In this document: positions 1-11,225 of the stretch, piece after piece | Layout of the letters: each line of letters begins with the position of its first letter | Numbering within the stretch: position 1 is the first letter of the stretch | Source: Wolfiporia cocos | Taxonomy: Eukaryota > Basidiomycota > Agaricomycetes > Polyporales > Phaeolaceae | Direction: 5' to 3' | Length of the DNA: 64,000 bases | NCBI GenBank assembly: GCA_029448655.1 | Contig: JACCLO010000006.1 | Span: 496,001 to 560,000 of the forward strand | Made by a program: the position numbers and the translations under genes | The notes under the pieces: model-generated | What the model saw: only the letters and a program-made list of their open reading frames with translations | Database searches by the model: none | What the model was told of the DNA's origin: nothing

Positions 1-1341
1 GACACGTTCTGCAAGTCACACCCACAGCCCGCTCATCATTATACAAGCCGTAGCTATCAATGCAACCGCACAAGAGCCAGTGTGATTCGGATGAGCGTTG
101 TGAATTGCGCAAAGTCCATTGCGCGGCATTTTACGGTCATCACGGAGTCGAATGCGCCGTTTAGTCCATGGTAGCTTGACGATGTCTGATGCGACCCCGT
201 ACGCTGTCATTTGCCATCGGCTTGGCTGCTTTCTGCAATGCGCTTGATGCATGTATTCCCAGAATTGTACGGACACACCGGTCAGTGGTGGCTCTCATAA
301 GGCGCTTACGGAATGGTGAGCACGCCGCACCAGATATCAGGCACCATGCATAGGATCGCAACCCTTACAACGCGCGATGTTCGACAACATTGACTGCCTC
401 TCGTGTCGCAATTTCAGCGCCGTTCACCCGTCCACACATAGCCTAATAGCCGTGATTGGATACCGCCATCGGCCACAGTAAGGCCGCACCAAGTTGACAG
501 ATGTGCAACAGCGTGCGAACGCACTAGCGCGCGGCCCTCATCACGCCAACGACGATCAGAAGAACAATAGAGCTCGGCAGCTGACAGGGTCGACTGCGAC
601 GGCGGCGTGCAACGAAATCGACGGACCATTCAGCGTGAGGCCGTGTCATCGCTTGGTGATTGTGGAAGCGGATCATAGGCAGAAGATCTGTCGACCTGGT
701 GCAATCTGGCGCTGAGCGCTGAGGTCCGGTCGCCTCCCACGCACTTGGAGCAGGACGCTTCCGAAGAATTTCTTGATGCTCGACACTGCATCGGGATCAT
801 TAATGCTGGATTATGCCAAGGATCGCATGGCAAGACGCTGCCTTCGGCGCAGAACATGAACTAGGCAGCCACGACTTGATGGTGAAATGCTCAATCGGCT
901 ACACAATGAGAAATCACGTATGGACACGTACGACCAGGTTACCAACATCATAGGCTCATCCGCCTAGTTGAGCGGGACCTTACGAGAGTACGGATCTTAC
1001 CCGAGGAGAGATTATAATTTGATATGAGGCTAGATGGTAGGGTCCAGTACAGGTGTGCATTAGTGATATCTTAGATGACAGTGATGCATCTCTGGTCGTG
1101 AAGATTGTCATGGTCCAAGAGCTGGTAGCAAGCGGCGGGAAATGTCAGCCAGTAGCTAGAGTGATTGATTGTTTCACGGCCCATCACTTCCGGCGGGATA
1201 TCTTAATGGGACATGAGAGGTTTGTGGCGTCCCGTCGAGCATAGAAGACCGTGAGTGAGTGAATTCTTTTTTGTTGAGCTGGTTTCTGGTGGGATATCGT
1301 ACCGCTAATGCATCAACTCGATACGAGCTCCGTGAGCAAGG
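1..1341. other. Intergenic, no gene recognised
   Basis: Only short overlapping open frames occur on both strands and none shows a known motif or a believable exon chain. The right part is probably the 3' flank of the Maf gene. Nothing else could be supported. Confidence 0.5.
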
Positions 1342-2550
1342 TCACACCGCCAAAAAGTCCGACTCTTCCTCAAGGAGCAGATCGAGGAACTTGAAGAATG
1401 ACGCTGCCGGGAAGCCGACCACGTTCTGATAATCTCCGTCAACTTTACGAACTAGTATTCCACCCAGTCCCTAAGAGGGTAGTCAAGCGATGCATCAGCG
1501 CATTGAACGTAGACTGAGCCAATACGAATACGGGAAAAATCAGCATACCTGGACAGCGAAACCTCCTGCGCGATCGAGTCCCTCCCCGCTGTCGACATAT
1601 GCTTGGAGCAGTTCTTGTGAGTTGTCCGCAAAATGCACGAGTGTGCGCTCCTCGATTGATCTATGAACAGAGAACACTCAACAACTTAGACGAAGCTTCG
1701 AATCCGTTCAACGTACTTGATCTTATAGCCAGGCGCCTCCAGCACGGGATAGACTAACGATGATAGCTGCTTGCAGCGACCCCAGTACTCGGCAACGGCT
1801 GGACATACCTAGCGAGACGCCTGTAACAACCTCGCAGACTCCGCCGTTCAAGTCAAGCAGCATGCGCAGATTGTCCTCCTTCGAAACAGGTTTCTCGAGA
1901 AGATCCTGCGAGCTGAATGGCGTATCCTCCGGAGCTATGCTAGATAGCCCAGGCATTTGGTGAGTGAGCACCACGGTGTCGGCTGAATGTTATGAGCTGA
2001 TGGCTGCATGCACGAGTCAAGAGTGCTTACCTCCAATTACAAGGTCGGGAGCATCGTCAGGATTCTCTTGCTGAGGGGATCAATCAGTAAATTTACCAAG
2101 GATGGCGGTAATGTTCATGCAAAGCCATAGCAATTCTCAGACCCGGGATTAACATAAGCCATGAACAGTACCGGGCCCATTTTCTGTATGCTCGCCGATG
2201 CTATCGACTCACCACAAGTCGCTCATAGACCTCGACGGCCTTGTGTGACGCAGTAGCCACAGGATACTCATGAATATCCTCAAAGGAGCTAACGGGCAGG
2301 TTCTCTTCGAAAGTCGACGGTATGATCTCGGGAACGAGTCCCTACGGGCGATGACGTCAACGTGGGGGTGTCGCGTTGCACCAAGTGGACCTACGAATGT
2401 TTGTAGGATCTCCTTTCGTCTTGGACTGTTAGAAGCAAGGATAACTCGCTTCCCCACAAGCTTATTCAAGGACTCGAGACGTAGTGCATGAGGGAGTACG
2501 CAGTTATGTTTAGGGAGCGAGATGTTCTTCGAACCGAAGAGATTGAACAT
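1342..2550 (-). CDS. Maf-family nucleoside triphosphate pyrophosphatase
   Basis: Maf/HAM1-like enzymes hydrolyse non-canonical or modified nucleoside triphosphates to monophosphates in the cytosol, keeping them out of nucleic acid. Seven exons join in frame to 258 residues: 2550-2395, 2341-2213, 2070-2031, 1982-1809, 1753-1717, 1660-1549 and 1470-1342. The N-terminal signature KRVILASNSPRRKEILQTF starts near residue 33. It is followed by STFEENLP, VATASHKAVEVYERLV, the catalytic-region block DLVIGADTVV, LEKPVSKEDNLRMLLDLNG, EVVTGVSLVYP and the C-terminal GDYQNVVGFPAASFFKFL. This is the normal order and length of the family. Introns are 46-142 bp. The start is the first ATG before the signature. 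A fused methyltransferase domain, as in human ASMTL, is absent. The exact substrate cannot be told from sequence. Confidence 0.93.
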
Positions 2551-3249
2551 GCTGCAGCTTTGTAGCTCAAAGTCAATGGTACGTTGGAGCCAAGGACCAA
2601 GGAATGTATCTTTTCACGACACGATAGAACCAGCAGGAAGATACAGTAATTCTGTCACCCGCGGGCGATACACGTCGTCGTCAGCAGACTTGCTGGACTT
2701 CAATCTCAAGAAGCCAACGTTAACGCGTCACGCGTCCCACGTGCTTTGCGGCGGTTTCGGTTTGAGGCGCACGGACTGTGGCATGAATAATGTTCACGGA
2801 TTCGTTTTCACCGCTATTGACAACATTATGCTCATGACTGTGGCCTAGTATGTACGAGTGTCTATCAATAATGGGCTGTCTGACTGCGCTCTGCACGCCG
2901 GATGTGAGCTTAGAATGGTGAGGGTTTATTCATGCAAGACCATAAGTGGCGTTCGGGCTCTTGTTCGATGGTGGACCTGACGAGCTCCCGCAAGTCATTC
3001 GCAACAGTTCTGGGCTACTAGATGTATCGTTCTCGTCGTCTGTGGATGACAGTTGGGAAGGCATGAGTTGTGAGCTTGTGAAGATCTGAATTACGATGAA
3101 GTGGCATGTCTGGCACATCATATATACATTCTGTGATTCTGTGGTCGCTGAACAAGTGAGCATGCCGTGCAGCTCTAGGAATCCAATCGAGTGTAACAGG
3201 ATGAATAAATGTACAACTAATGGATACAATGCCCACCACAGTGATGAAT
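2551..3249. other. Intergenic between Maf and glutaredoxin genes
   Basis: This holds the 5' flank of the Maf gene and the 3' flank of the glutaredoxin gene, both on the minus strand. Open frames here are short and lack motifs. I see no further gene. Confidence 0.5.
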
Positions 3250-4078
3250 CTAAGCCGTTAACATCTCCTTCAGCTCCCCGTTTTCCACCATCTCCGTTAC
3301 AATATCGAGACCACCGACGAACTCGCCGTTGATGATCAGCTGGGGGAAAGTCGGCCAGTTGTTGAGCACCTTCAGTCCTGATCGCACTTTATCGTCGCTA
3401 AGGATGTCGAAGTGCGAGAACTGAACGCCTTGGTCACGTAGAAGCGCAACCATGCGTCTTGAGAAGCCGCAGCGAGGGCCGTCAGGCTCGCCCTTCATAA
3501 AGAGTACTGCCTTGTCCTTGCTCATGAGGGCACGCAGCCGCGCGTTGAGCTCCTCCTGTGTCTCCTCCTTCTCCAATACAGCATCTGCAGGTGCGCGATC
3601 GCTCTTAGAAAGCGCCTTTACTGATGAAGGAGCGCGTGTGTGCGTTGCGACGGCCTCAGTCACAGCAGAAGCATCCGCTCCCGAAATACGGCCCAGCAGC
3701 GTATGCCCCTAGGGTCTACGCCTCAGCTATGTCTAAGTGGTAGCTCCAATACATCAAAGCATACCCGAAGGATGATAGAAGCCGGGACTGCTTCGATCTC
3801 GAACGATTCGGATATGTCTGACTGTGTTTCGGCCTCAACCTGAAAGGAGAGTCAATATAAAGTGCACCGCGTTTGGATCGCGGTCTCAAACCTACCTGCA
3901 AGACCAAGAGCTTGGGATACTTCCTTGCAAGTTCCAACACAACCTCATTCATCTGCTTGCATGGTTCCGCCCATGGTGCCCAGAAGTTAATCAGAGAAAC
4001 ACGTTCCAAGTCCGCGGAAAGCAAGGATTGGAAGTGTTCAGCAGAGGTCACTTCGTGGAAGTTCTCCGGAGTAGACAT
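3250..4078 (-). CDS. GRX4: Monothiol glutaredoxin Grx3/4 type (Trx-Grx)
   Basis: This is a cytosolic/nuclear monothiol glutaredoxin that binds a glutathione-coordinated [2Fe-2S] cluster, delivers iron and, in fungi, signals iron status to regulators. Three exons (4078-3896, 3839-3765, 3708-3250) join in frame to 238 residues, typical for the family. The N-terminal thioredoxin-like domain (about residues 1-105) carries WAPWAEPC in place of the redox WCGPC. The C-terminal glutaredoxin domain (about 140-238) has the [16 protein letters not shown] active site with CGFS, then [18 protein letters not shown] (cis-Pro and GG glutathione-binding signature). The linker reads [15 protein letters not shown], as in other fungal Grx3/4. 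Both introns are 56 bp. Start: MSTPENFHE fits the family better than an upstream in-frame ATG. Confidence 0.95.
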
Positions 4079-4709
4079 GTCGATGTCTGGGGATGAGCGA
4101 AAGGGCAAGTTCGCTCGATGGTGGTGGTGGTTTGCACGAGAGGGACCTCGGTGTTCTGCATCGGAGGCTCTGCGCTATACAGGAGGGACCTGACTAACCG
4201 GCTCGGTCTGATAAGATGGAGATGGCGCAATCGGTTAGATCCGATAACTGACTTATACGACGACATATTTGCGTGCTATCAGATTATTCAGACTATCAGA
4301 TAATTTCGTCTGGAGGCTTCGAGACTCGAAAACGAGTTACTAGCTCACACATAGGTAAACGTCAAACGGCTGCTCGCCGGTAAATGGTGCCAGCAATACT
4401 TCAAATAATATGCCGTCAAATCCCAGCCGATAATTTTTCTCAGGCAGTACCTAACTAACTCCGCCCGTTATGAATGCCTGTAACTTGATACGTCGCTCAT
4501 GGACATGCCGCAAAGTCGCCTGATGCTACGTGTTAGGCAACAGAATATGACTGCGAGAGTGCCGGTATACAGTGAACTGATGGTGGCTACATGTCCACGA
4601 AGGGTTTCCAGTCATCGATTATCTATGACAAGCAGTCATCACTGGAAGACAAACAAGGCTGAAGCATTATATCTAGAGTACAATGTAGGAAAGGGCCAAA
4701 CGGCGGCTT
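4079..4709. other. Intergenic between glutaredoxin and Ku70
   Basis: This lies between the 5' end of the glutaredoxin gene and the 3' end of Ku70, both minus strand. It contains a short GGT run near 4120 and AT-rich sequence at 4260-4480. No gene is visible. Confidence 0.5.
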
Positions 4710-7700
4710 CTATGCATGAATATTCAGCCAATCGGTAGTACGCTCAATGAGCTCGGCCTTCTTCCCGGATATCGGCTGACTCTTGCTCCTTAAGAAGTCC
4801 TGCAAGAAACGGCGAATTCAGATGGACTGTTGTATCGGAAACATTCGCCAGTGTGCCCTGTTCCGTGAGAGAAATGGAGACCGGGATAGCGAGGGCCTAA
4901 TTGTAATCCTCAGGGGAAGAATGTACTTGGCAACCTCCGCGGGATTCCCAGAACTGCCTAATCTCGGGAACATGCGAACTAGTATGAGAAACACGAACCT
5001 TTAGCTGATCAACACGCAGCTGTGTGGCAGGAGATCTGGTCAGCACGCACGGAGATGCTGCGTGAACATTCGGCCATACCCTGTTCATCTGCCCTTCCTC
5101 ATATTTGCTCCGGATCTCCGCCTCATCCACGCTGAATTCCTGAAGCAGCAAAAGTTATACCCATCAAACATCATCACATTTCCGGAAGTAGTCGATGCGA
5201 CGTACCGCCTTGCGCTTAGAGGTCAAAGCATTATCCACGCTTGTCGACGCCTTGTCTCGCAATACACAAAGCTTCCATCGTTTGAGATCATCGCCCGCAC
5301 GCTGTCGTTTTTCAAGACGTTTTGAGGATTTATTTGAAATGTTAGTCACTGTCCGCACCTTGTGAAGTCTATCGTACTTCGGCAGCGTGAGGTCCTCGAA
5401 TTCCGAAGGATCAAATTCCTCGCGGAAGGCACTAGCCTCCAGCTGCGCATTGTGATAGGCCAATGCTGTATATCCAACCGGGAGAGGGTGTGATATTGTC
5501 CGACATGTGACGGCCGATTCCCCATGAATGTGAACGTTTCGATACGACGACGGGAGTTCTTACCGGGGTTAGGATATGCATCCGGCGGATACGCTCCGTC
5601 CTTAACAGTGAGTAAGTCAACCCAGACGCGCGCGGTAGTCACTGTCTCTTCGGAAGCTATAGGTATGCATTTCAAGCCGCACACCGGCACCCATGGTGAC
5701 AGGGTATGAGGGTTGATGCCAAATGAGTACAGACAGATATAGGAGCGTACAAGGCAAGGTGGTCAAACGATTGAAGCCATTTATGTAGACAGCACGAACC
5801 TTGAATGCTACGCTCGATAGGAGCGGCGCGAATGTCGTCCGCGAAGGGAAGAGGGATGAGATGAAATCCAGACGGCTGGTGCCAACCCCCTTCTTCCTCT
5901 TGTTCCTCCTATAGAGACGGATGCGTTAGCGAGATCGATTATCCGTGTACCCACAGGAAGGTACAGCATGACAACGAAGTGCGAAGCACGGCGGTAAAGT
6001 AGAGGCAGCACTCGTCCGCGTGTACATGTTGTGAGAACAAAGTGTAAAGAAATGGAATAGCCTACTTGAGGCAGCATCGCACAGAACATAGGGGATGCAT
6101 TACGCCTTGTGAGGGCAAGCACGATGGCTATCTTGTTCTTTTTGAGCATAGTGCGTAGCAGTGCGCTAAAAGTGCAGTTGCTGCCGTAGTATGCCTACAA
6201 TAACGGAGATGAGTTGCACGTTATGGAAGGCGCGTAATCCTTTCCTGACCCTTTCATCAGGATAAATGAAGATCGAATGTTTGATATTGTCTTCGAAGGC
6301 AAGTTGGTCTCGAGGCTTGAAGCCGAGCAATTTGATCACTACGAATGCGAATTATCCCATGCTGTCAACAAGAGGTAGAAATGCGGGCGCACTAGGTTCA
6401 AGGCCCATCGTTCGAAACGAACGGATTTCATCGGCGGTGTAGAACACCTGAGAAGCAAGCACGAGGTTGATGCTCATCCTTACGCCACAATAGGCTGGAG
6501 CTTACTTTGCTACCTGCAGATACAACCCTTGACCCCGTTCCGCCATTGGCTTCGGCTTCAGACTCCTTGTCCGCATCGTCTCCCAAAGTCATCCCATACA
6601 GCACTCGCTTCTGGTCCACCTCAGTCTGCCTTTCCTGTAAAGCCAATTGGGATCGTCCGAGTGACATAGTACATTCTACATACCTCGTCGATATATTTCG
6701 TCTTTGATTGCACAACCTCCATCCTATCCTCGAGGTCTGCAAAATACTTGTACGAACCTTTCTTCCGCTCCGTGATCATTCCGTAGCTGCAACGCCGTCA
6801 TGAAGACCTCTGATGCCATCAGAAGGCGTAAACTCACCCCTTTACCCCAATCACGAAACCCTCGGCTAGTTGCATCGGTACGCTGAAGAGAGCGCGCTTC
6901 GGTACTTCGTGGAACCGCATCTCGGATAGAAGCTCATCAATGCGGGTGATGGACATATAATCTGACAGTGGAGCGCCGTCTGCATTCCCTTCTTCGGGAA
7001 CATAGCCTGTTGGAAAGATAAGCTATGATCATGAGGATATTAGCATTCAGTCGAGCGAAAGGAATAGACTGGATATATCACTCCGTAGAACAACCAGATG
7101 TCGAACTGCTTTTCCTCTGTGCTGATGAAAAAAGGTTCGACATTAATTCCAGCATCGAATAGATCCTGTGGCATATTTCATAACGTGGCCACGCAATGTA
7201 GGACCTGTACCTACGGTCAGCGTAGTTGCTGCGGTCTTGTCCAATGTCCCTTTGGCGTATTCAGGGTGTGGGTTGTCCTCGTCAGTTATGAGAAATACAC
7301 GTTTTGTTGCGGTCTTCGGTACGCTGAGGAATTGTCAAATGACTGGTCAATCATATCGACAATGTATACTGACCCATCCCGTATTACCCTATAGCACTTT
7401 CTGAACACATCTCCCATGGGCACGCGAGACTTGGACTGAGGAGGAAACGTCTTGCGCAGATGTTCAGGGTCTTGTCTTGCGGCTAAGACGGAGAATTTGC
7501 TTTGAACTTGTTATCTCGCAAGAAACCAGTGAACGAACCATCGATCAGCTGCATCAATTCCTGTATTTTTGGTGCATTGATGGTTTCAATTGGTTGATAC
7601 AGAGAAAGACCCTTCCCGTAGGCATTTCGTGACCCTTCTTCGTCTCCTGTTGTCTATCTGAAGGTCAGGCAGTGCCCACGGAATCGCTACTCTTTTGAGG

Positions 7701-8024
7701 CTTCTCACCGTGTTAAAGAGAAGAATGCCAACAGCATCATTGGGGCCCACAATGACCTTCTTCTTCTGGACCTGCATCGCTGCCTCAAGTGCAGTCAACA
7801 GATGGCAAGTCTGCACGTCTTCGTAGATAGGGTCTTCGTACAACTCAAGCATGGAAGGTGAGCAGTCAATACAGAACAGTATCACATCTCTTTTGCTCTC
7901 AAGGTACTGGCAAGTGGTCCTCAGTGCGATGGTCGTGGGTAAGCATGTTCTCCCTCACAGATATATCTTGTAGCTCCTCTTCATCGTCGTCTTCGATGCG
8001 ATTCCAATCATCAAACGGGGCCAT
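4710..8024 (-). CDS. KU70: Ku70 DNA-end-binding subunit (NHEJ)
   Basis: Ku70 forms a ring with Ku80 on broken DNA ends and starts non-homologous end joining in the nucleus. It also acts at telomeres. The start is MAPFDDWNRIEDDDEEE at 8024. Intron 1 then splices into YLESKRDVILFCIDCSPSM, the N-terminal von Willebrand A-like Ku domain, which continues with VQKKKVIVGPNDAVGILLFN. Exons in the 5.1-6.8 kb part carry the Ku beta-barrel core, including EVVQSKTKYIDE and, near 5.45 kb, AYHNAQLEASAFREEFDP followed by DLTLPKYD. The last exon encodes a C-terminal SAP-like DNA-binding segment ending KKAELIERTTDWLNIHA before TAG at 4710-4712. There are many introns. Internal exon edges were not all fixed. 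It is divergent from the PTPA gene with about 475 bp between the starts. Confidence 0.92.
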
Positions 8025-8498
8025 TGTATGCTCGCAAGCTTGATGCAGGAGTTACGCAGTTTGAAGCACTCGTAAGGTTTGAGCGAACGTTTGATACGAA
8101 GTACACGGCTTGGTAGCGTGTAGAGTACGGAAAGACAAGACGCGCAAGTTCTCATGCTAACGCGCCGTGGCGCAGTCACGTGAACGCGATGTGGCCCAGT
8201 GCCCGTTTAAGGCAGGTTCGCCATGGTTCGCGGCATCGACGACTCAGCATCAGCTCGCGATATTGCGAAGTCTGTCAGGGCCTGATCCGAGACAAAAGCC
8301 GTTGATCCAGAACTATCTGGCACCTGTGCTGCGGTCGCAGCGATTCCCCATACATTCTCGCCCGAAGTGTTGTCACGGAGACTCGCATATCATCCACCTT
8401 CCTGTTCAGTCCCGTTCTGGAAGGTATTACATGCGTCCTAGTGATTCGCGGGTGTCAACTGAATTGACACGAGGGCTGAAGCAGAGACATTTTCTGAT
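8025..8498. other. Shared upstream region of Ku70 and PTPA
   Basis: This is the 474-bp divergent intergenic region between the Ku70 start (minus) and the PTPA start (plus). It must hold both promoters. No TATA box or repeat stands out. Confidence 0.5.
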
Positions 8499-10124
8499 AT
8501 GTCAACGGGCCGCCGTGATGCGATATCCGCACCAGCGGTAGAGCTGCCGCCACTTCGCCAAGTACTCCACCAGGACCTCCCGGCGGATAATACGCCTGCT
8601 ACCAGAATTCGCACCGACGAGGATCTGGAAGCCTGGAAGGACACCCGAGGATACCAAGACTATGGTCTATTCATACGTCGGTTAACTGAATCGGTCGTGG
8701 GCTACTTTCTGCCATGGACCAATCCAATATGCCAGGTTGGCACGTTTGTTTTTCTGTTCTCGCCGTGATGATCGAACGGAATATGCTTTAGGAGACGCAA
8801 TCCATGATTGCGTTGCTAGATACACTGGACGGGTGGATAGATGAGATTCCACCTCTTCCAACCCCACAACGGTTCGGGAACCTCGCATTCCGTTCTTGGG
8901 GGAAACGTCTGGAAAATGTATGCACTAGGTCGTGTCCGGTACTTTGTCTAGCGTCCGACTTACGCGCGTACGCAGGAAGCCGACGCCATTCTGTCAGCGA
9001 TGCTCCCTGACTCGCTGCGCGCCGCGGTTCCGTTTCTAGCACCGTATCTTCTTACGTCGTTCGGTTCATTTACTCGCATGGACTACGGCACGGGTCATGA
9101 AGCATCCTTTGCTCTGCTGCTCCTTTGTCTCACTTTGATACGCTTCTTCACTCCCGAGGCGCCCCGTGAGCGAGAGCTCGTCCTGTGCGTGTTTGTGCGG
9201 TATATGAGACTATGTTGGCGACTGCAGGACGTCTACAAGCTCGAACCCGCCGGAAGCCACGGCGTATGGGGTTTGGACGACTACAGCTTTCTTGGCTACA
9301 TTTTCGGGAGCGGCCAACTTCGAGGTCTGCTCGTACCCACCGTTATCGTGATGTTGACTGCTGATAGCCGTGGTTCATTTGTAGACCAGGGTGACATCCC
9401 CGTCGCAGCCGTGTTGCATCCCCCCCTTCCAGAGACAAATTTGTATTTCATGTTGATCATGCGCATCCACGAGGTCAAGCACGGTCCGTTCCACGAGCAC
9501 TCTTCTCAATTGTATTCAATTGCCGCTGGTGTGGTGACATGGGCAAAAGTCAATTCCGGCCTGATCAAGATGTATGAGGTAGGTCTCGAATAAAATGAAA
9601 TATCCTGTCATGCCATCCACCTTCTGGCCGCTCGCCTCTACCCGAGCTTCCATTCCTGCGACGTTGGACTCACTCATGCGAACCTTACTTCACACGCCGC
9701 ACAGGCAGAGGTACTTGGGAAGCGCGTGGTGGTGCAGCATCTACCCCTCGATGGGCTCATAGAATGGGACGCGAGACCGGACGCTTATCGCGTTGAAAAT
9801 ACGGAGAAACCGACCGCGCCCCAGGCATCATCCCACGATCCTCTCGGAGGTGTGATGCGCGCCCCCTGGTCCTCTGCGGCGGTTGGGGCCGGGGCGCAAA
9901 TCGGACGCACTCAGGCCCCCGTCCCTTTGCCCACAGTGGCAACACAAAGCCGTCGCTCAGGTCCCCCAGGCCCGCAGTATGATCAATCAAGCCGCGGACG
10001 GCAAACGATGGGTCCGCCTATTATTCCTGCGCGGGCACCGCTTGGCCCAACCGCAAGCACGAGTTTGCAGCCGACGAGGTCGCCCAAACCACCTTCACAC
10101 AATTTGCCGCCTCGTCGGGTTTAG
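8499..10124 (+). CDS. PP2A phosphatase activator PTPA (Rrd family)
   Basis: PTPA (yeast Rrd1/Rrd2) is a peptidyl-prolyl isomerase-like chaperone that activates PP2A-type phosphatases. Four exons (8499-8735, 8792-8917, 8976-9578, 9705-10124) close in frame to 461 residues. Signature blocks in order: RIRTDEDLEAWKDTRGYQDY (about residue 38), LLDTLDGWIDEIPPLPTPQR, GNLAFRSWGKRL, LTSFGSFTRMDYGTGHE, YKLEPAGSHGVWGLDDYSF and the C-terminal KMYEAEVLGKRVVVQHLP. The domain ends near residue 350. The last 110 or so residues are a Pro/Ser/Arg-rich, probably disordered tail, as in Rrd1-like fungal proteins. Rrd1 versus Rrd2 cannot be decided here. Confidence 0.95.
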
Positions 10125-10447
10125 CTCCACATCACGAATATGACCATGAAGTTCATCCAACAGGACATTGCGTGGGCCTCAGACAAGGCTGTGCCGACGG
10201 TACACATTACACAGCAGATTGTGTAACATAGCCTGTAGCGCTGCCACATGCTTAGTAACACAACTTAGTTTGCGGCGTTTGGACATTTCGAATACCAGCC
10301 CTTATCAGCGCGCTCGCTTGCGTGTAAGTTGCTTTACGTGAGGAGGCGGTCGTGATCCCGAGTCAACAGTGCGCCTATGCGATTCTCTCCTCTTCCTCGA
10401 CGCTCTCGACTGCTTTGTACCCATGCATCCGTTCGCTGCGAACAGCC

Positions 10448-10770
10448 TTACAGCTGCGCCACATAGTGAGCCACAAAGGCCCGGATATCCGTGCCGCCAC
10501 ACGTGGCACTGTCGGGCAATGCCGAGACAGTGTAATCGATGAAAAACTCAACGAGCACGAGCCGTTTCCCGTCCTCTGCTGCTGCTCGTCACCACCACAG
10601 GCCTATTTTCGCTAAGCATACTCCTCTGTCGTCGTACTGCTTCAACAGCTGCGACGCAGAGACCCGTCTCTTGCACCATTTCTGACCAGGCGCGAAACGA
10701 CGACCTCCGTCTGTTGACCCTTGAGTGCGTGGATAGCCTTTTGCATGCGCGACCGCTGGAATTCTGACAT
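10448..10770 (-). CDS. Possible small gene, unknown function
   Basis: A tentative three-exon model (10770-10687, 10648-10622, 10573-10448) closes in frame to 78 residues. It begins MSEFQRSRMQKAIHALKG and ends TDIRAFVAHYVAQL before TAA. The predicted peptide looks protein-like (LVLVEFFIDYTVSALPDSA), and the same frame stays open upstream of the chosen ATG, so the 5' end could be longer. The introns would be only 38 and 49 nt, and one donor (GTCAGA) is weak, so the model may be wrong. I recognise no family. It lies head-to-head with ODC and tail-to-tail with PTPA. Confidence 0.28.
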
Positions 10771-10962
10771 CGATATGGCTTCCAGGTGGTCATCTGTCCG
10801 CGGTTCGTAGCAGGTTCTCGTTCTATCGGATGTGATGCCTAACTTCGTTCCTATAGGCGAGCCTCCCTGACAGGCTTACTCGACAATCCGATTATACAGC
10901 TAACTCTTCCGACTCTTCTCCTCTTTCTCCCCTTTCCTAAAACCTCATCCTCCTTCGAGCCT

Positions 10963-10990
10963 TATCCTCGCTGCGAAGGGAGCGAGGATA
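10963..10990 (+). promoter_or_regulatory. Perfect hairpin upstream of ODC (element 1)
   Basis: A perfect 10-bp inverted repeat, TATCCTCGCT and AGCGAGGATA, flanks an 8-nt loop. It sits just downstream of a long CT-rich tract (10905-10960) of the kind that often marks fungal transcription starts, so it is probably in the ODC 5' leader. Role unknown. Confidence 0.5.
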
Positions 10991-11007
10991 CCCCCTCGAC
11001 TGATACA

Positions 11008-11061
11008 ACCCTATCATTACCGTCCCTAGTCCGCTACGGCGGTAGGCTCGGTAATTAGGGT
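11008..11061 (+). promoter_or_regulatory. Long hairpin upstream of ODC (element 2)
   Basis: 54 nt fold into one stem of 21 paired bases. ACCCTA pairs with TAGGGT, ATTACCG with CGGTAAT, CCTA with TAGG and CCGC with GCGG around a 4-nt loop, with 2-nt bulges or internal loops between blocks. It ends about 165 nt before the ODC ATG. As RNA it would be a stable leader structure. As DNA it would be a dyad binding site. Confidence 0.55.
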
Positions 11062-11225
11062 TTTATACCACTATCCGTCGACAAAACCAACAAGAGCACC
11101 TGCTACGCTCACTCCGATTGGAGGCTAAAACCGTCTATCCACTGGATACCACCCGCAAAGTACAAGCTATAGATCCTCCCGCCCACACCGCTGGTTCTTC
11201 TGAACCAATCCCAGTCGCAGAACGA

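Noticed and set aside
6380..6430. tRNA-like GGTTCAAGGCCC motif
   Set aside because: No matching acceptor stem or A box was found around it, and it lies inside the Ku70 gene.
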